This document shows, piece after piece, positions 22,608 to 35,912 of a stretch of 64,000 nucleotides of DNA. The notes beneath the pieces were generated by a model. That model had not been told where the DNA came from. It did not search any database and saw only the letters and a program-made list of their open reading frames with translations. Position 1 is the first letter of the stretch, and the number at the start of each line of letters is the position of its first letter. Source of the stretch: Girardinichthys multiradiatus (Eukaryota > Chordata > Actinopteri > Cyprinodontiformes > Goodeidae); contig NC_061805.1 of the NCBI RefSeq assembly GCF_021462225.1, forward strand, positions 52,037,496 to 52,101,495, read 5' to 3'. A program made the position numbers and the translations under genes.

Positions 22608-25600
22608 ATGGAGGCCTGTGAGGATAACAGGGAGGTGTTGGAGGTTTCCGACAGGTTGGAAAAGTAAGTGAAGTGACTCTAACGGCTGTTTCATGTTTTG
22701 TCATAGAGGAGCTTGTTAGCTCCCAGCTAACAGATGCTAGCAAGTCGCAGAGCAAAATCAGGCTAAGTCCACATTTATGACACTAAAATGACTTTTTGGT
22801 GTGTTTTCAATAACTTAACCAGAAAGGTGACACATCCTGAGAAAGTGATATTGTAAAATTAAAATACCAGAAGTGTATTTGATAAAGCTTCATGTTGTTT
22901 GGTACCACACATCATGAATGATTACAGGTTGGGTCCGGCTGTGGTTCTGTTGGTGTGGTTCTAACCCAGACTGTTTTTGCAGATCTCTGTCCATGGATGC
23001 AGAAGACAAGATGGAAAAGTACAGGAGGTAATAAATAATCAAGGCTCACATTAAAGTTGTACATTTTCTTGTTTTTTATTGAAATGTTCTCACTATAAAA
23101 TAAGTTGGCAAAAACTGACAATAATATTTGAAGTTATTTAGCCTGTGAACCTGTGAGTCATATTTTCACCAGGTCATTTATACTTAGAAATGTTACAGTT
23201 CCAAATGAAATATTTAATCATCAATATTTAGTTTAACACTAAATATATTAATTAGTGAGCAAAATATTTAGCTTCAAACTTAATATTTAGTTAGCAAGTT
23301 AAATATTTAACTATGAATTGAATATTTAGTTTACAAACTAAATGGCACACGTTCATTAAAAGGAAGCAGGATGGTCTTCAGGCTCCTGCTTGTCATGGAG
23401 TTTCAGCACTTTCTAGATCTGGATTGGAAATCAATTATTGATGGTCTGTTACTTAACCTGTAACTAAACCTAAATCCTTCTTGTGGATCTGATGTTTCTC
23501 TGCTACATTTTTCTTTTATTTAGCCCAACATGCTCGTCTTCACACATCAGAAGATGTCTTCAGGGTGCAGGACCAGTGCATGTTAACGTGTTCACTATTA
23601 ACTGTTATTCTGCTACCCGTACCCGCCTCAGGGTTCCTCCAAACAGGGTCATAAATTAAAATGATGTTAAGTGATTTTTGTGTTTGTTCATCAAGTCAGA
23701 TTTGGTTGTCAGATTGGGTTCATCTTTATCCATCCATCTGTCCTGCTTTCCTTTCATATTTTCCTTCCAGTCTGAAGCTTTTTATGGTCTTCACATATAA
23801 AGGCTGGTTACTTTGAGATGTTTTGGATTTATACATTAGACGTTTGTTTAAAGAGGGGGAACTCTGGTAATTAGGGAATTCTCACTAGAAATGTGTAACA
23901 AGACAGTTTTGCATTGCTTTGGTGTGAAGTGCTTCATACGTAATCCTTATTTACTAAAAACCAGGCAGAAAAAACTGAAAGCGGGACCCTGACAGATTGG
24001 GCCTGATAGATGTACTGTTGATCCAGAGCAAAACTGACTGATGTTCTGTTCTTTATCTTTCAGGTTGATTTCAGAAGGTAAAGCTGTTGCCAAACAAGGA
24101 GACATTCAACAAGCTTTGAAGCTGTTCAAACAGGCGTACAACATTCACCAAACTCCTAAACTAGAGGACAGGATTAAGAAAATAGAAGAACTGCTGTCTG
24201 AGAATGACTTGGAGGATGAAGATGATGAGTTTGTCAATGTGAACAACAGCGGCTTAATGCTGTTTAAAGAACTGCATGACAAGCTGTACGACTATCAGAA
24301 AGATGGAGTTTCCTTTCTGTACGGCCTTTACAGGGATGGTCGAAAAGGAGGAGTTCTGGCTGACGACATGGGGCTCGGGAAGACCATCCAAATTATATCT
24401 TTCCTCTCTGGCATGTATGACAACGAGCTCATAAGACACACACTGCTGGTTATGCCAACATCCCTCATCACAAACTGGATCAAGGAGTTCAGCAAGTGGA
24501 CTCCTGGTATGAGGGTGAAGGATTTTCATGGTACCAGTAAATCAGAGAGGACCAGGAGTTTGGAGAAGGTTCAGAACAGAGGAGGTGTGATCATCACCAC
24601 CTACACCATGCTGATTAGCAACTGGCAGCAGCTGGCCTCTTATCGGGGAAAGGAGTTCTGTTGGGACTACATGATCCTGGACGAGGCACACAAGATTAAA
24701 AACTCTTCCTCCAAAACAGCCAAAAGTGCCTACGCCATTCCCTCCAAGAACAGGATTCTCCTTACAGGAACTCCGGTGCAGAACAACCTCAGGGAGATGT
24801 GGACACTCTTTGACTTTGCCTGTATGGGAAGTCTCCTGGGAACAGCCAAGACTTTCAAAGCAGAGTATGAGAACCCCATCACCCGCGCCAGGGAGAAGGA
24901 TGCTACTCCTGGAGAAAAAGCTCTTGGCTCCAGGATGTCCGAGAACCTCATGACCCTAATAAAACCCCACTTCCTCCGTAGAACAAAATCAGAAGTACAG
25001 AAGAAGACTGCTGGAAAAGAGGCAGACTCAGAACCTGATAACCACCAAGACTCTCAAGATCAGCCAACCTCTGGGAAAGTCATGCCCAAGCTGACACGGA
25101 AGAATGACCTAATTGTCTGGACTTACCTGAGTGTCGTTCAGGAGGACATTTACAGGAAGTTCATCAGTTTGGACCACATCCAGAAGCTGCTAATGACCAC
25201 CAGATCACCTCTGGCTCAATTAAACATCCTAAAGAAGTTGTGTGACCATCCAAGACTGCTCTCTGACAGTGCTATAGCAAAGTTAGATCTGGAAGAAAAT
25301 CCTGACGTTGAAGATGGTGAGGTTGATGCACACAACATTGCAAACCTTTCAGATGAAACTTTAATGTCTGAGTCTGGAAAACTCGTCTTTCTGTTGGCTC
25401 TTCTGGAGCGGCTCAGAGAGGAAGGCCATCGAACGCTGGTTTTTGCTCACTACAGGATGGTCCTTGACATCCTTGAACGGATCCTTGGGAACAGAGGGTT
25501 TAAAGTGCTGAGGTTGGATGGAACCATCATGCAGCTCAGAGAACGAGACAGACTGATCTCTCTCTTCCAAACCGACAAACGTTACTCCGTGTTTCTCCTC

Positions 25601-28600
25601 ACCACCCAGGTTGGAGGAGTGGGCCTCACCCTGACAGCGGCAAACAGAGTGGTTATCTACGATCCAAGCTGGAACCCAGCCACAGACGCTCAGGCTGTTG
25701 ACAGAGCGTACCGGATTGGCCAGAAAGAAAATGTAGTGATCTACAGGCTGATAACCTGTGGAACGGTGGAGGAGAAGATCTACAGGCGGCAGGTTTTTAA
25801 AGACTCCCTCATCAAGCAGAACACTGGAGACGCAAAGAACCCGTTCAGGTACTTCAGCAGACAGGACCTGAAGGAGCTCTTTACCCTGGAGGACCCCAGG
25901 TCTTCAACCACCCAGCTTCAGCTGCAGGCTCTGCACTCCAGGCACAGATGGACCGACCCGACTCTGGATGAGCACATCGCTCAACTACATGCTATGCACA
26001 TGTTTGGGATTTCTGACCACGACCTCATGTTTTCTCTTGAGGTCAATCATGATGAGGATCCAGAGGACCAAGAGGAGCATCACTACATCAATGGACGGGT
26101 CCAGAAGGCCCAGGAGCTGATGAAGGCAGAGTCTCAGCTTCAAGTGGGTCAAAGAGCAAATTTTAAATCATACAAATTATCCCCTTTCAGTTTTCTCCTT
26201 TCCAGAGCATGAATGTAGTGACTGTTCTGAGCTCACACACAGCTGGTCCCTTTAGACCATGAGAGTCCAGCTCCAGCCCCCAAGGGCCCGTGTCCTGCCA
26301 GTTTTAGATGTGAAATAAAGTTGATTTATTTGGTGCTTTTCAGCAACAAGGCATCAAGGTGCTGAACATGAGGAAAAACATGACAATGATACAGAAAATC
26401 AAACAGAGGTAATTAAAAATAAAGAGAATAGAATGATGGATAAGAAAACGGAAGGAAAGTCAGACTGAAAACGCAACTAATAATGTTTAGATGGCCTAGT
26501 CAAAGGCCGTGCTAAACAAATATGTTTTTAATCTTGATTTAAAGCAACTTAGGGTTTTGGCGCTTTTACAGTTTTCTGGGAGTTTATTCCAGATTAGTGG
26601 AGCTTAAGAACTAAAAGCTGCTTCTCCATGTTTGGTTCTGGTTCTGGTTCTGGAGAGTAGATTTGAGCCAGATGACCTGAGAGGTCTGGGTGGTTGATCC
26701 ACTGACAACAAGTCTGTAATGTATTTTGATGCTAAGCCATTCAGTGATTTATAGACTAACAGAAGTATTTTAAAGTCTATTCTCTGAGCTACAGGGAGCC
26801 AGTGTAGGGACTTTAGAACCGGGCCGATGTTCTCCACTTTCTTAGTTCTAGTGAGGACGAGGGCAGCAGCGTTCTGGATCAACTGCAGCTGTCTGATCCA
26901 CTTTCTAGGCAGACCTGTGAAGACACCGTTGCAGTCATCAATTCTACTAAAGATTAACCCATTAATTAGTTTTTCAAGGTCCTGCTGAGACATTAGTCCT
27001 TTAATCCTGGAGATGTTCTTTAGATGATAGAAGGATGACCTTGTTACTGTCTTTATGTTCCTCTGAAGGTTCAGGTCTGAGTCCATCACTACACCCAGGT
27101 TTCCAGCCTGACTGGTGGTTTCTAGCTGTATTAACTGAAGCTGTGTGCTAACTTTTAAACGCTCTTCCTTTGGTCCAAAGATTATTACTTCAGTTTTGTT
27201 TTGATTCAGTTGAAGAAGATTCTGGCCCATCCATGCATTGATTTCTTCTAAGCATTTACCCAGCGCTTGAATGGGTTCATGGTCACCTGGTGACATCGTA
27301 ATGTATAGCTGTGTGTCGTCTGCATAGTTATGATAACTTACGTTGTTGTTTATTAAAATCTGAGTTAGGGGGAGCATGAAGATATTGAATAGGAGGGGCC
27401 CTACGATGGACCCTTGGGGAACGCCACATGTGATTTTTGTGGTCTCTGATTTAAAGTTACCTACTTACACAAAAAAGTCCCTGTCCTTCAAGTAGGATTT
27501 AAACCAGTTGAGTGCTGTACCAGAAAGGCCGACCCAGTTTTCCAGGCGCTCTAATAAAATGGAGTGATCAACAGTGTCGAATGCTGCACTAAGGTCCAAT
27601 AATACCAGCACCGTGGTTCTTCCACAGTCTGCATTTATACGGATGTCATTGAACACCTTGACAAGAGCAGTCTCTGTACTGTGGTGAGCAGGAAGCCTGA
27701 CTGGAAGACATCGAAGCGGTTGGTCGTTGTTAGGAAGTTGTTTAACTGCTGAAACACAGATTTTTCAATAATCTTACTGATGAAGAGGAGGTTTGATATA
27801 GGCCTGTAGTTCTGTAGTAGCAACTTGTCCAAGTTGCTCTTTTTCAATAGAGGTTTGATAATTGCTGTTTTTAGGGCCTGGAGGACAACACCTGGCAAAA
27901 GGGACGTGTTTATTATTTGTGTTAAATCAAATGTTATTACAGGCAAAGCTTTCTTAAGGAAAGCTGTGGGTAAAAGATCGAGACAGCAGGAAGAAGAACT
28001 CAGTTGTTGTACGATTTCTTCTACGTTTTTGTAATTTATTTGGTGAAATTGGTAAATTTAGTCAAAATCGGTTCTAGTTGGAGACAACATTGGTCCTGGA
28101 GTTGATGTGGATGTTCTGACTGCCTCTCTGATCTTTTGGGTTTTTTCAGTAAAGAAGTTAACAAATTCATTGCAGGTCCTGGTAGAGTGGAGTTCAGATG
28201 CTACAGTTACAGGAGGGTTTGTTAACATGTCGACCGTGGCAAATAATGGACCAGCATTGTTAATGTTTTTACTGATGATCTCAGAAAAGAAAGATTCTCT
28301 TACATTTTTCAGTTGTAGGTTATATCTGTAGAGTCTCTCTTTATAGATAATGTAGTGAACCTGGAGTCCAGTCTTTCTCCACCTGCGTTCAGCTTTTTGA
28401 CACTCCTTTTTTCCACTTCTGACTGGTGGAGCACTTCTCCATGGAGACATTTTCTTCCCAGAAACAACTTTCACTTTAATTGGAGCAATTGAATCAATGA
28501 TGTCTGAGATTTTAGAATGAAAGTTATCTACCAGCTCATCTACAGTGTTACAGGGCAAAGTGGAGGTAGAAGATTAAATCTGGTTAAAGGTTTCAGCAGC

Positions 28601-31600
28601 ACCGTCCTTAAAGATGTGTTTTCTTATCATGTCTCTTTGGTAAACTGAGTCATTGGAGATGATGCTTTCAAAAATAATAGAAAAGTGGTCAGATAGGGCA
28701 ACATCAGTTACAGACACCTTGGAAATGTTTAGACCCTTAGTGATGATCATGTCTAAAATATGTCCCTGTTTGTGCGTTTGCTGTTTAACATGTTGAGTCA
28801 AACCAACATTTCTAAGAGTGTCACATAGATCTATTGTACTTGTCTTCAGGATTGTCCATGTGAATGTTGAAGTCTCCTACAATAATTAAACAGTCATAAT
28901 AAACACATATCCCAGATAAAAACTCATTAAAATCACTGATAAAGTTTGTTTTGGACTTAGGAGGCCTGTAAATATTCAAGAACATGGTTTGGACCGGGCT
29001 CTTTACCTGGAGAGCCAAATATTCAAAAGAGTCAAATTTGCCCAGAAATACTTTTTTACACTCTAATAAATCTTTAAACAAAGTGGCTCCTCCACCTTTT
29101 CTTTGCTGTCTGCTCTCACAAAGAAAATAGTAGTTTGGAGGCGTCGCCTCTATCAGAATGGGAGCTTCATTAAATTCATGTAACCATGTTTCTGTTAAAA
29201 ACAGAACATCAAGATCGTGGTCAGTAATGAAGTCATTGATTAAAAATGATTTTCCTGACAGAGATCTAATGTTCTACAGATGTCTCTGTTCCAGCACCAC
29301 TGACTCATGGTCCAACTACCAGCATGTCAAAGTTCTGCAGGGCTAACAAGCCGTCATATTTAGGTGTGTTGAACCAGAGAAGGAACTGAAACATGCAGGA
29401 GACAGGTCCTGAAGGACTGACTTTGGACACCACCGCTTTAGACGTTTGTTTCTGCTCTCTGAAGGTCTCACCACAGCATTCCAGTCAGGACTTTGACTAG
29501 GCCACTGCAGGACATTGGTTCTTGTCTCGCTCTGCCATTCTGTTTTAGATCAGCTGCTGCGTTTGGGATCATTGTCCTTATGATGTTTCAGCTGTTGACA
29601 GAAGACATCATGGTTTACTTGCTCACTGCAAGCTCTCCAGGTGCTAAGGCTCTAAAACCAGCCCTCAGCATCAGTCCTCCACCACTGTGCTTGACAGTTG
29701 GTATAAGATGTCCTCCAACATGGTGCTGTGCATCATGGTCAGCGCTGATCTTTTGTTTTAGTGAAGGTGTTCATGTTGGTCGGTGGTTCTTCAATGTGTC
29801 CCGTATTTAACGCTGTCCAGACCGAGTTCATCAGGACCTATTTTAGTGGAAGAGGAAGGGGGACATTGTCCCAGAAGTCTGGTCCTTCATCCAGATGAAG
29901 CTTTGCTAACCTGTTGGTTTCAGAGAGAAGAGATTTCTGCTTCAGTTTTTAAGAACAGCCATACTGGTTTCATGACCTTTAACCTGCTAACTGAGGCCTG
30001 TAGAGTCTGAGACGGAGCTTTTAGGTTTTTGGTCATTCCTCAGCTTCACGCTCTGACTTTGGGCTGAATCTGCTGGACGTCCACTCCTGGGAAGACTGGC
30101 AGCTGAGATGTTTTCCTCTTAGGAATAATCTTCCTCTGTGTAGGACGATGGACTTCAGATAGTTTGGAGATGACCTGATGATCCTTTCCAGGCTGATTGG
30201 CAGCAACAGTTACTGCTTTGAGGAGTTTCCAGCTTGGTGTCGTGTGAACACACACCTGGATGCTCCAAAGCAGCTAACTGATAAAACTCGTTTTCTAGAG
30301 GTTCCCACATTGTTGATGATCAGTTCATCAATGAATCTCATCAGCATCTTCTGGCCTCTTCAATCCAATGGAAGCAGCAAGGGTGTACTTAGTTTTCTAC
30401 ACACAGCAGTTACATTTAGCCTCTGTATGAATTAATAATGTTGGTGGAGGAGGAGCAGAAACCTGTCTTCAGATCCTGTCCAGGTTGAGGTGACCCACTG
30501 TTAAGAGAACCTGAACGGCAGGCAGAACTTTCAGACCCGACCCGCCGTGATGACATCATCAGTACCGCAGCTTGTTGATGTGTGTTTGTGTGTTTCTGCA
30601 GATGCAGCTGGTGGAGAGCATGGCCTCCAGCACAGAACCGGCCTGGCTGAGACAACCGCTGGACAACAACGAACACAAGTCCAGCAAGAAGAAGCAAACA
30701 ATCCCAAAACCAGGTCTTTCATCTCCACCACCTGACAGGAACTTCAACGTGTTGCCTGTGGTGGTGGATCTGGACCAGTCCGGTTCTGGAGGAGAAGAAC
30801 CGCATCAGAATCTGAGCAATGAAGTTATTGATCTCTCTGCAGAAACCTCTACAGAACTGATTGGCATCGGAAGATTTGTCCCTCAGCTACAGATTAGCTC
30901 AGATGAGAAGAGTGATGGACCAAGCAGAACCTCCCCCTCCGAGACCAACTTCAACCACATCACTGTTCCACAGAACAGAAGAGATTCTGACCTCCAACAG
31001 CCTGAATCCTGCTCCAAAGCAGAACTATCCAGACTGAGCCCTGAGCCTGAAGCTTCTCACGGAAGCTTTAACCTGGTGCTGGAGGACAGCATTGATGTTC
31101 TGGATGCTGCAGACACCGAGGAAGAGGAGCAGAAGCTGCTGTCTGAGCTTCAGATCAACGGCAGCTTTGATGTTAACAAGTCTCTATCAGAGAGTCGGAG
31201 CAGACGGACCGTCAGCAGCTGCAGAGCTTCAAATGTGGACGAGTCCATCAATGAGTCCATCGTGACCACCAAGAAGAAGAGAGCAGCCGTGATTTATGAC
31301 AGTGATGAAGAGGAGGAACCGAGGAGTCCGCTTAGCCACTCCTTCCAGGTGCTCGGATCTTCCACACCTAAACTATCTCCTCCTGGTTCATCTACTCGCA
31401 CATCAAGAAAGATCGTTGGAGGAAACACGTCTGTAGTTTCCCATCGTTCCCTCCTTCAGTCCGTCATCGAGGACATCGATGATCAGGATGTCCAGGATGA
31501 AGATGAGAATGATGAAGATAACGGTGAAACATTTTCTGAGGTGGACTGTGAGCCTGGAGAGACTTTGCATTCAGAGGAGGAGGAAGAGGAGGTAAATAAT

Positions 31601-32125
31601 TCAGCAGAAGACATGAAGTTTAACTTGGAAGAAGAGGAGGATGGTGGAATGGAGACCGAGGATGAAGAGGACCATGATGTATCAGACCAGCTTTCTGCAG
31701 CAGGAGAGGACAGCTGGGTCGGTTCTACTCGGGATGAGCTTCAGCTGGAAGAAACCAGCAGGGAGGAGGAGGAGGAGGGGATGAAGGATCACACAGAGTC
31801 AACTAACGTTGCATCATCTGAGGACCTGAGCTCCAGCCTGGAGGAGTTGAGCAGTGAGCCTGAGTTGACCTCTGGAGAGCCTGAGTTGACCTCTGGAGAG
31901 CCTGAGTTGACCTCTGGAGAGCAGATGGACCAATGCGCCGCCAAGTCCATTGTGGAGTCTGACAGCTACGAGTCGCTGGTCCAAAGAGGGAAGGACTGCT
32001 ACAGCCAGGCCCGGCTGGACGACGCCCTGAGCTTCTTCCTCAGAGCCATCGACATCCAGCCAGGAGATTCTGAAGTCCAGTTCATGACCATCCAGCTGTA
32101 CCGGCAGCTCAGTCAGAACCGATAA
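22608..32125 (+). CDS. ercc6l: ERCC6L / PICH, SNF2-family DNA translocase, four coding exons
   Basis: Exons 22608-22663, 22983-23027, 24064-26143 and 30602-32125 (phases 2, 2, 0) give about 1234 residues, close to the mammalian length. An N-terminal TPR-like helix pair lies at about 35-78. The SNF2 ATPase follows: ADDMGLGKT (about 133-141), DEAH (about 240-243), and the C-lobe ending in [11 protein letters not shown] (about 576-586). Exon 4 encodes the acidic tail with SSTP (Thr about 982), a polo-box docking motif equivalent to the Plk1 site of human PICH. It also encodes three tandem EPELTSG units and a C-terminal TPR ([10 protein letters not shown] to LYRQLSQNR). The protein is known to coat ultrafine anaphase bridges and remodel stretched DNA with BLM and topoisomerase II. 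Intron 3 (4.5 kb) holds an antisense LINE. All catalytic motifs are intact. Decayed copies of exon 4 lie downstream in inverted orientation. Confidence 0.97.
23028..24063. other. ercc6l intron 2, with a degenerate AATATTTAG repeat
   Basis: At 23205-23345 the words AATATTTAG(TTT/TTA), TTAAATATT and their complements recur about every 20 bases, a self-complementary AT-rich patch. The rest shows no exon or known element. Confidence 0.5.
26317..29340 (-). mobile_element. L2-type non-LTR retrotransposon, damaged, antisense in ercc6l intron 3
   Basis: From right to left on the minus strand: endonuclease remnants ([12 protein letters not shown] near 28850), then RT blocks [18 protein letters not shown] (about 27620-27550) and [10 protein letters not shown] (about 27330), then thumb/C-terminal sequence to FSS near 26604. 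The coding region is split over at least five frames with stops, so it is inactive. The 3' end (26317-26800) is shared with 11536-11990 and 61698-62215. It lies antisense to ercc6l, entirely within the intron. Confidence 0.88.
29400..30430 (+). mobile_element. Degraded DNA-transposon repeat in ercc6l intron 3
   Basis: Phrases such as CATTCCAGTCAGGACTTTGA, GTTTGGGATCATTGTCCTTA and CTCCACCACTGTGCTTGACA are familiar from Tc1-like fish repeats read antisense. No frame survives. It reaches to within about 170 bases of exon 4. Confidence 0.5.
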
Positions 32126-32411
32126 CAGAACGTCTCTGGGTTCAGACTGACTCTGAAGGTTCCAAAACCATCATCAGAACCAGCTTGTTCCAGCTGGGTT
32201 TCTGTTGCCAAATGCACGGTGATCCGATACAGATTCTTTAAAAAGTGAACGGTTCCTGTTTTGTTCACAGAACATCTGAAATATTTCCCAGCTGGACTTC
32301 TGAGTGGACCCAGATAACAGAACCAGGTTTTTCTTACGTCGTCGTGACAAATCTGATCTAATAAAGAAGATAATATAGGTTTTACTGTTGAAATGATCCA
32401 GAAAATGTTGC

Positions 32412-32417
32412 AATAAA
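32412..32417 (+). terminator. Polyadenylation signal of ercc6l
   Basis: AATAAA 287 bases after the stop, followed by a T-rich, G/T-rich stretch (TATTTTTCTGGGTCTGG). Weaker alternative ATAAAG at 32361. Confidence 0.6.
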
Positions 32418-32429
32418 ATTAGAGTTTTA

Positions 32430-33050
32430 AATATTTTTCTGGGTCTGGAGTTTCTATTAATTCATGTTCAACTTTTCTTGAGTTTTCTAAATTTAAACCT
32501 TAAGATCAGTAATCATTTTAGAGTTCCTCAGCTGCTCTGGAATTAGCTGTGATTGTTTTCCAGGGATGGAGAGAAGAAGGAATCAAATCATTTTCATAAA
32601 AGGTTAAAGCCTGAACTTTTGAAAAGTGCTTTTTTTATTGAAATGACAGGATTGGTCTTAAATTTGTCATCCATGGTTTTAGTGGAAGCTTTGCAGCAAC
32701 TGGTTCTGACTTTAAATTTATAAAGGTTCATCTGTAGTTCTGCCAGAACTACAGAACCAGAAAAGATCCTCCCGATCCAAGGAGGAGCAGAATTGCCTCC
32801 TTAATGGACCGGACATTTTAAGGTCAATCTGTCGTAATTAGCTGAATATTAAACGCTTTAATAGACGTGGGGAACTTGGACCCTCTAACAAACTGAAAGA
32901 TGAATATAAAAACGTTTTCTGTTCTTTGGCGACATCTAGAGGGCAACTTTATATGAACACATTGTAAACTCCAGAGATAAAAATCCGATTTCACAGAATT
33001 AGAAGATGGTGCTCACAAAATATTACAATTAGTTATACCCCTCAAACATT
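32430..33050. other. Intergenic, nothing recognised
   Basis: AT-rich sequence with no supported exon or element between ercc6l and the Harbinger relic. Confidence 0.35.
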
Positions 33051-33059
33051 AATCACATC

Positions 33060-35220
33060 TATAATATTATACTTGGCTGCACACAGTAGTCATGTTCTGG
33101 TGGTACCTCCTCCAGGGCAGACACCTCAGCTGAAAGCTGGTCCTGCCAGAGAGCGACGCTGACTGCCTCAGTCCAAACCTCACCCTCTTCTACAGCCTCC
33201 TCTGGGTCATCCTCTGGGTCCATGACATCCCCAGCACCAAGGCAGATGTTGTGGAGGATGGCTCATGCTGTTATGACCTGAAAACAATTTAAAAGAGGGT
33301 GGATATATGTGTATATATTATGTATAATGTATATATAAAATGGATCTAGGTCAAAACTTACGTGAGGTACAAAGGTGTGATGCACCTCCAGCGCTTGCAG
33401 GAAGATGGCCCTGAATCTGGTTTTCATCATTCCAGAAACACTGTTAAAGCACTGGGCTCCCACACCTTGTCTTGTCCTCTTCTAGGGAGTGATGAGGGGG
33501 AGTGGATATTGGAGGCATGGGTACCCTCCATCAGCAAGGATAAAATACCCTGGAGGAGGATAAACTGTACAGTGGGCTGTGGTGGAGCACCCTAGAGTCA
33601 TGCACTGACCCAGGCCAGCCCACATACGTGTCAATAAAATGGCTCTCAGAAACTGCTTGCAGGATTATGGAAGGGAAGAGTTTCCTGTTCCTGTAGCACT
33701 GACCATCAGGGCTGCTTGGACACCTGAAGTGGATATGGCAGCCGTCAATTGCACCCACAGCTTTAAGAAAAACTCTGTGGCGTCCAGCCCTGCAAACTCA
33801 CGGGACACTGCCTTAAATCCTCAGGGGTCTTTAGAAGGTAGATGACCTGGTGACGAATAGCCACGATCTCCTTTGTAACTCTGTGGACGATGCGATGGAC
33901 AGTAGAGCGAGGCATCCCAAACACTCTGCAGACCACTCTGTAGGATGTGCCACTTGGCACCAAGAAAAGAAAAACCAAGGTCTCAATAGTAGCACCCATC
34001 CATGTTGCCTATCCTGGTGCAAAAGATTAAGCCAGAGACTCCCTGCTCAGCTGAAAATCAGGCCTGGTGTCCTCCTGGTTGAAGAAGCGTTTCAGGACTG
34101 GGACACTCAGGTTGATCCTGCAGTAAAGGGGTCTGATCTAGAAAAGGGAAGAATGGAGATGGAAAAACACATTATTTTTAAGGCATGCTTCTGGATATTT
34201 TAAGTGATCAAAGCAAGAAGATACTAATACACCAAAAACACTGCATTATTATATAATTATCTAAGAACAGCCAGAGGGGATCAAATACTTTATAATTCCC
34301 ATCTATCTTAAAATTTAAAGTTGTTGTTTATATATAAAATATGTCGACATACATTAGCCATAAAGTTGCTATCTCTTTGTTTATTGGCTAGTTAAATCAA
34401 ACATCTTTTTTACCTGAACATGATTGTCTCTGGATTGTACCTGGAATCAGAAATTATAATGCTAACTGAATTATAAATAAACTTTTAAAACATATAGCAC
34501 ATTTCTTCATTAAAATTAATATTGTAAAGCTTATTTATTCTCAATCACACTCTCCAGCGATACAGTTGGATTACATAAAACTGACCATTTATTCTGGTTA
34601 ACCTTAATATCACCTGAAATGTTAAATCGATTTTCAGTAACAATTAAAATAATAACATAAACTGTTAGAAATCACTTGTGTTAAACGTTCACTGTGATGA
34701 CTGCCAGCGGGAGCTTAGTGCCGATAGTCCGGTCAGATCTCTACCGGGCTAGCTCACCTCACAGCCGGTAGGACTGGCGAGGCGAGCCGGTTACTACGCC
34801 GGGAACGGAAAACTCCGAACACGTCGGAGCACATTTGAAATTAAGCGATGTTTAGATAAATAAAGCAGATATTTCACGTCTACATAGTTATATTCCCGCA
34901 CTAAAAACATTGTAGAAGTTAATTTGTGTCACAGAAAGTGTAATTTTCCACAATTTACTCACAGCTTTTGTTGCTATGGTCCGCCATGGCTTCCCCTGCT
35001 TGACCAATCCGCTTCGACCCGCAATGAATGATGGGAAATGATGGGCCGCGAAGGATACTCACGACCCATCCTTCAAATCGGGCAAAATAAGGACACATTT
35101 GTCGGCAGCATTTGCTCGGAATGATTCATGAATTGGGACAGCCTTCGTCGCCGCGCTGTGACGTAATCGGCCTACAAATACGGCCTTCGAAGGATGCAGC
35201 CCTGAGGCTGACTTCCGGGT
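33060..35220 (-). mobile_element. PIF/Harbinger transposon relic
   Basis: On the minus strand, IVHRVTKEIVAIRHQVIYLL (33900-33840) is followed by GAIDGCHIHFRCPS (33755-33715, first catalytic Asp). Then come VHDSRVLHHSPLY (about 33610-33570, second Asp), ADGGYP (about 33525) and AILHNICLGAGDV (about 33260-33225), the expected order of a Harbinger nuclease. Frameshifts and an in-frame TGA (33265-33263, before AILHN) kill it. A 5' exon-like MADHSNKS with GTGAGT donor lies at 34987-34957, and a CpG-rich 5' region extends to about 35200. Terminal repeats were not identified, so the ends are approximate. Confidence 0.8.
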
Positions 35221-35224
35221 CAGG

Positions 35225-35912
35225 CGTTGGTACATTCCCTTTCCGGTTGATTTTCTGAAATGTAAAATGTTTTCTAAAATGTAAATTTGTTTTCTGAAAT
35301 GTAAAATGTTTTCTGAAATGTAAAAGTGTTTTCTAAAATGTAAAAGTGTTTTCTGAAATGTAAATTTGTTTTCTGAAATGTAAAAGTGTTTTCTAAAATG
35401 TAAATTTGTTTTCTGAAATGTAAAAGTGTTTTCTAAAATGTAAATTTGTTTTCTGAAATGTAAAATGTTTTCTGAAATGTAAAAGTGTTTTCTAAAATGT
35501 AAAAGTGTTTTCTGAAATGTAAATTTGTTTTCTGAAATGTAAAAGTGTTTTCTAAAATGTAAATTTGTTTTCTGAAATGTAAAAGTGTTTTCTGAAATGT
35601 AAATTTGTTTTCTGAAATGTAAAAGTGTTTTCTGAAATGTAAATTTGTTTTCTGAAATGTAAATTTGTTTTCTGAAATGTAAATTTGTTTTCTGAAATGT
35701 AAATTTGTTTTCTGAAATGTAAAAGTGTTTTCTAAAATGTAAATTTGTTTTCTGAAATGTAAAAGTGTTTTCTGAAATGTAAATTTGTTTTCTGAAATGT
35801 AAAAGTGTTTTCTGAAATGTAAAAGTGTTTTCTGAAATGTAAATTTGTTTTCTGAAATGTAAATTTGTTTTCTGAAATGTAAATTTGTTTTCTGAAATGT
35901 AAATTTGTTTTG
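35225..35912. repeat. 20-bp minisatellite, about 33 units
   Basis: Units TTTTCTGAAATGTAAATTTG and TTTTCTGAAATGTAAAAGTG alternate irregularly, with a TCTAAAATG variant of each. The period is exactly 20 over most of the array, so three units fill each 60 bases. The first units are slightly shorter (AAATG type). A long minus-strand open frame here (35930-35433) is only the repeat read in frame. Confidence 0.95.
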
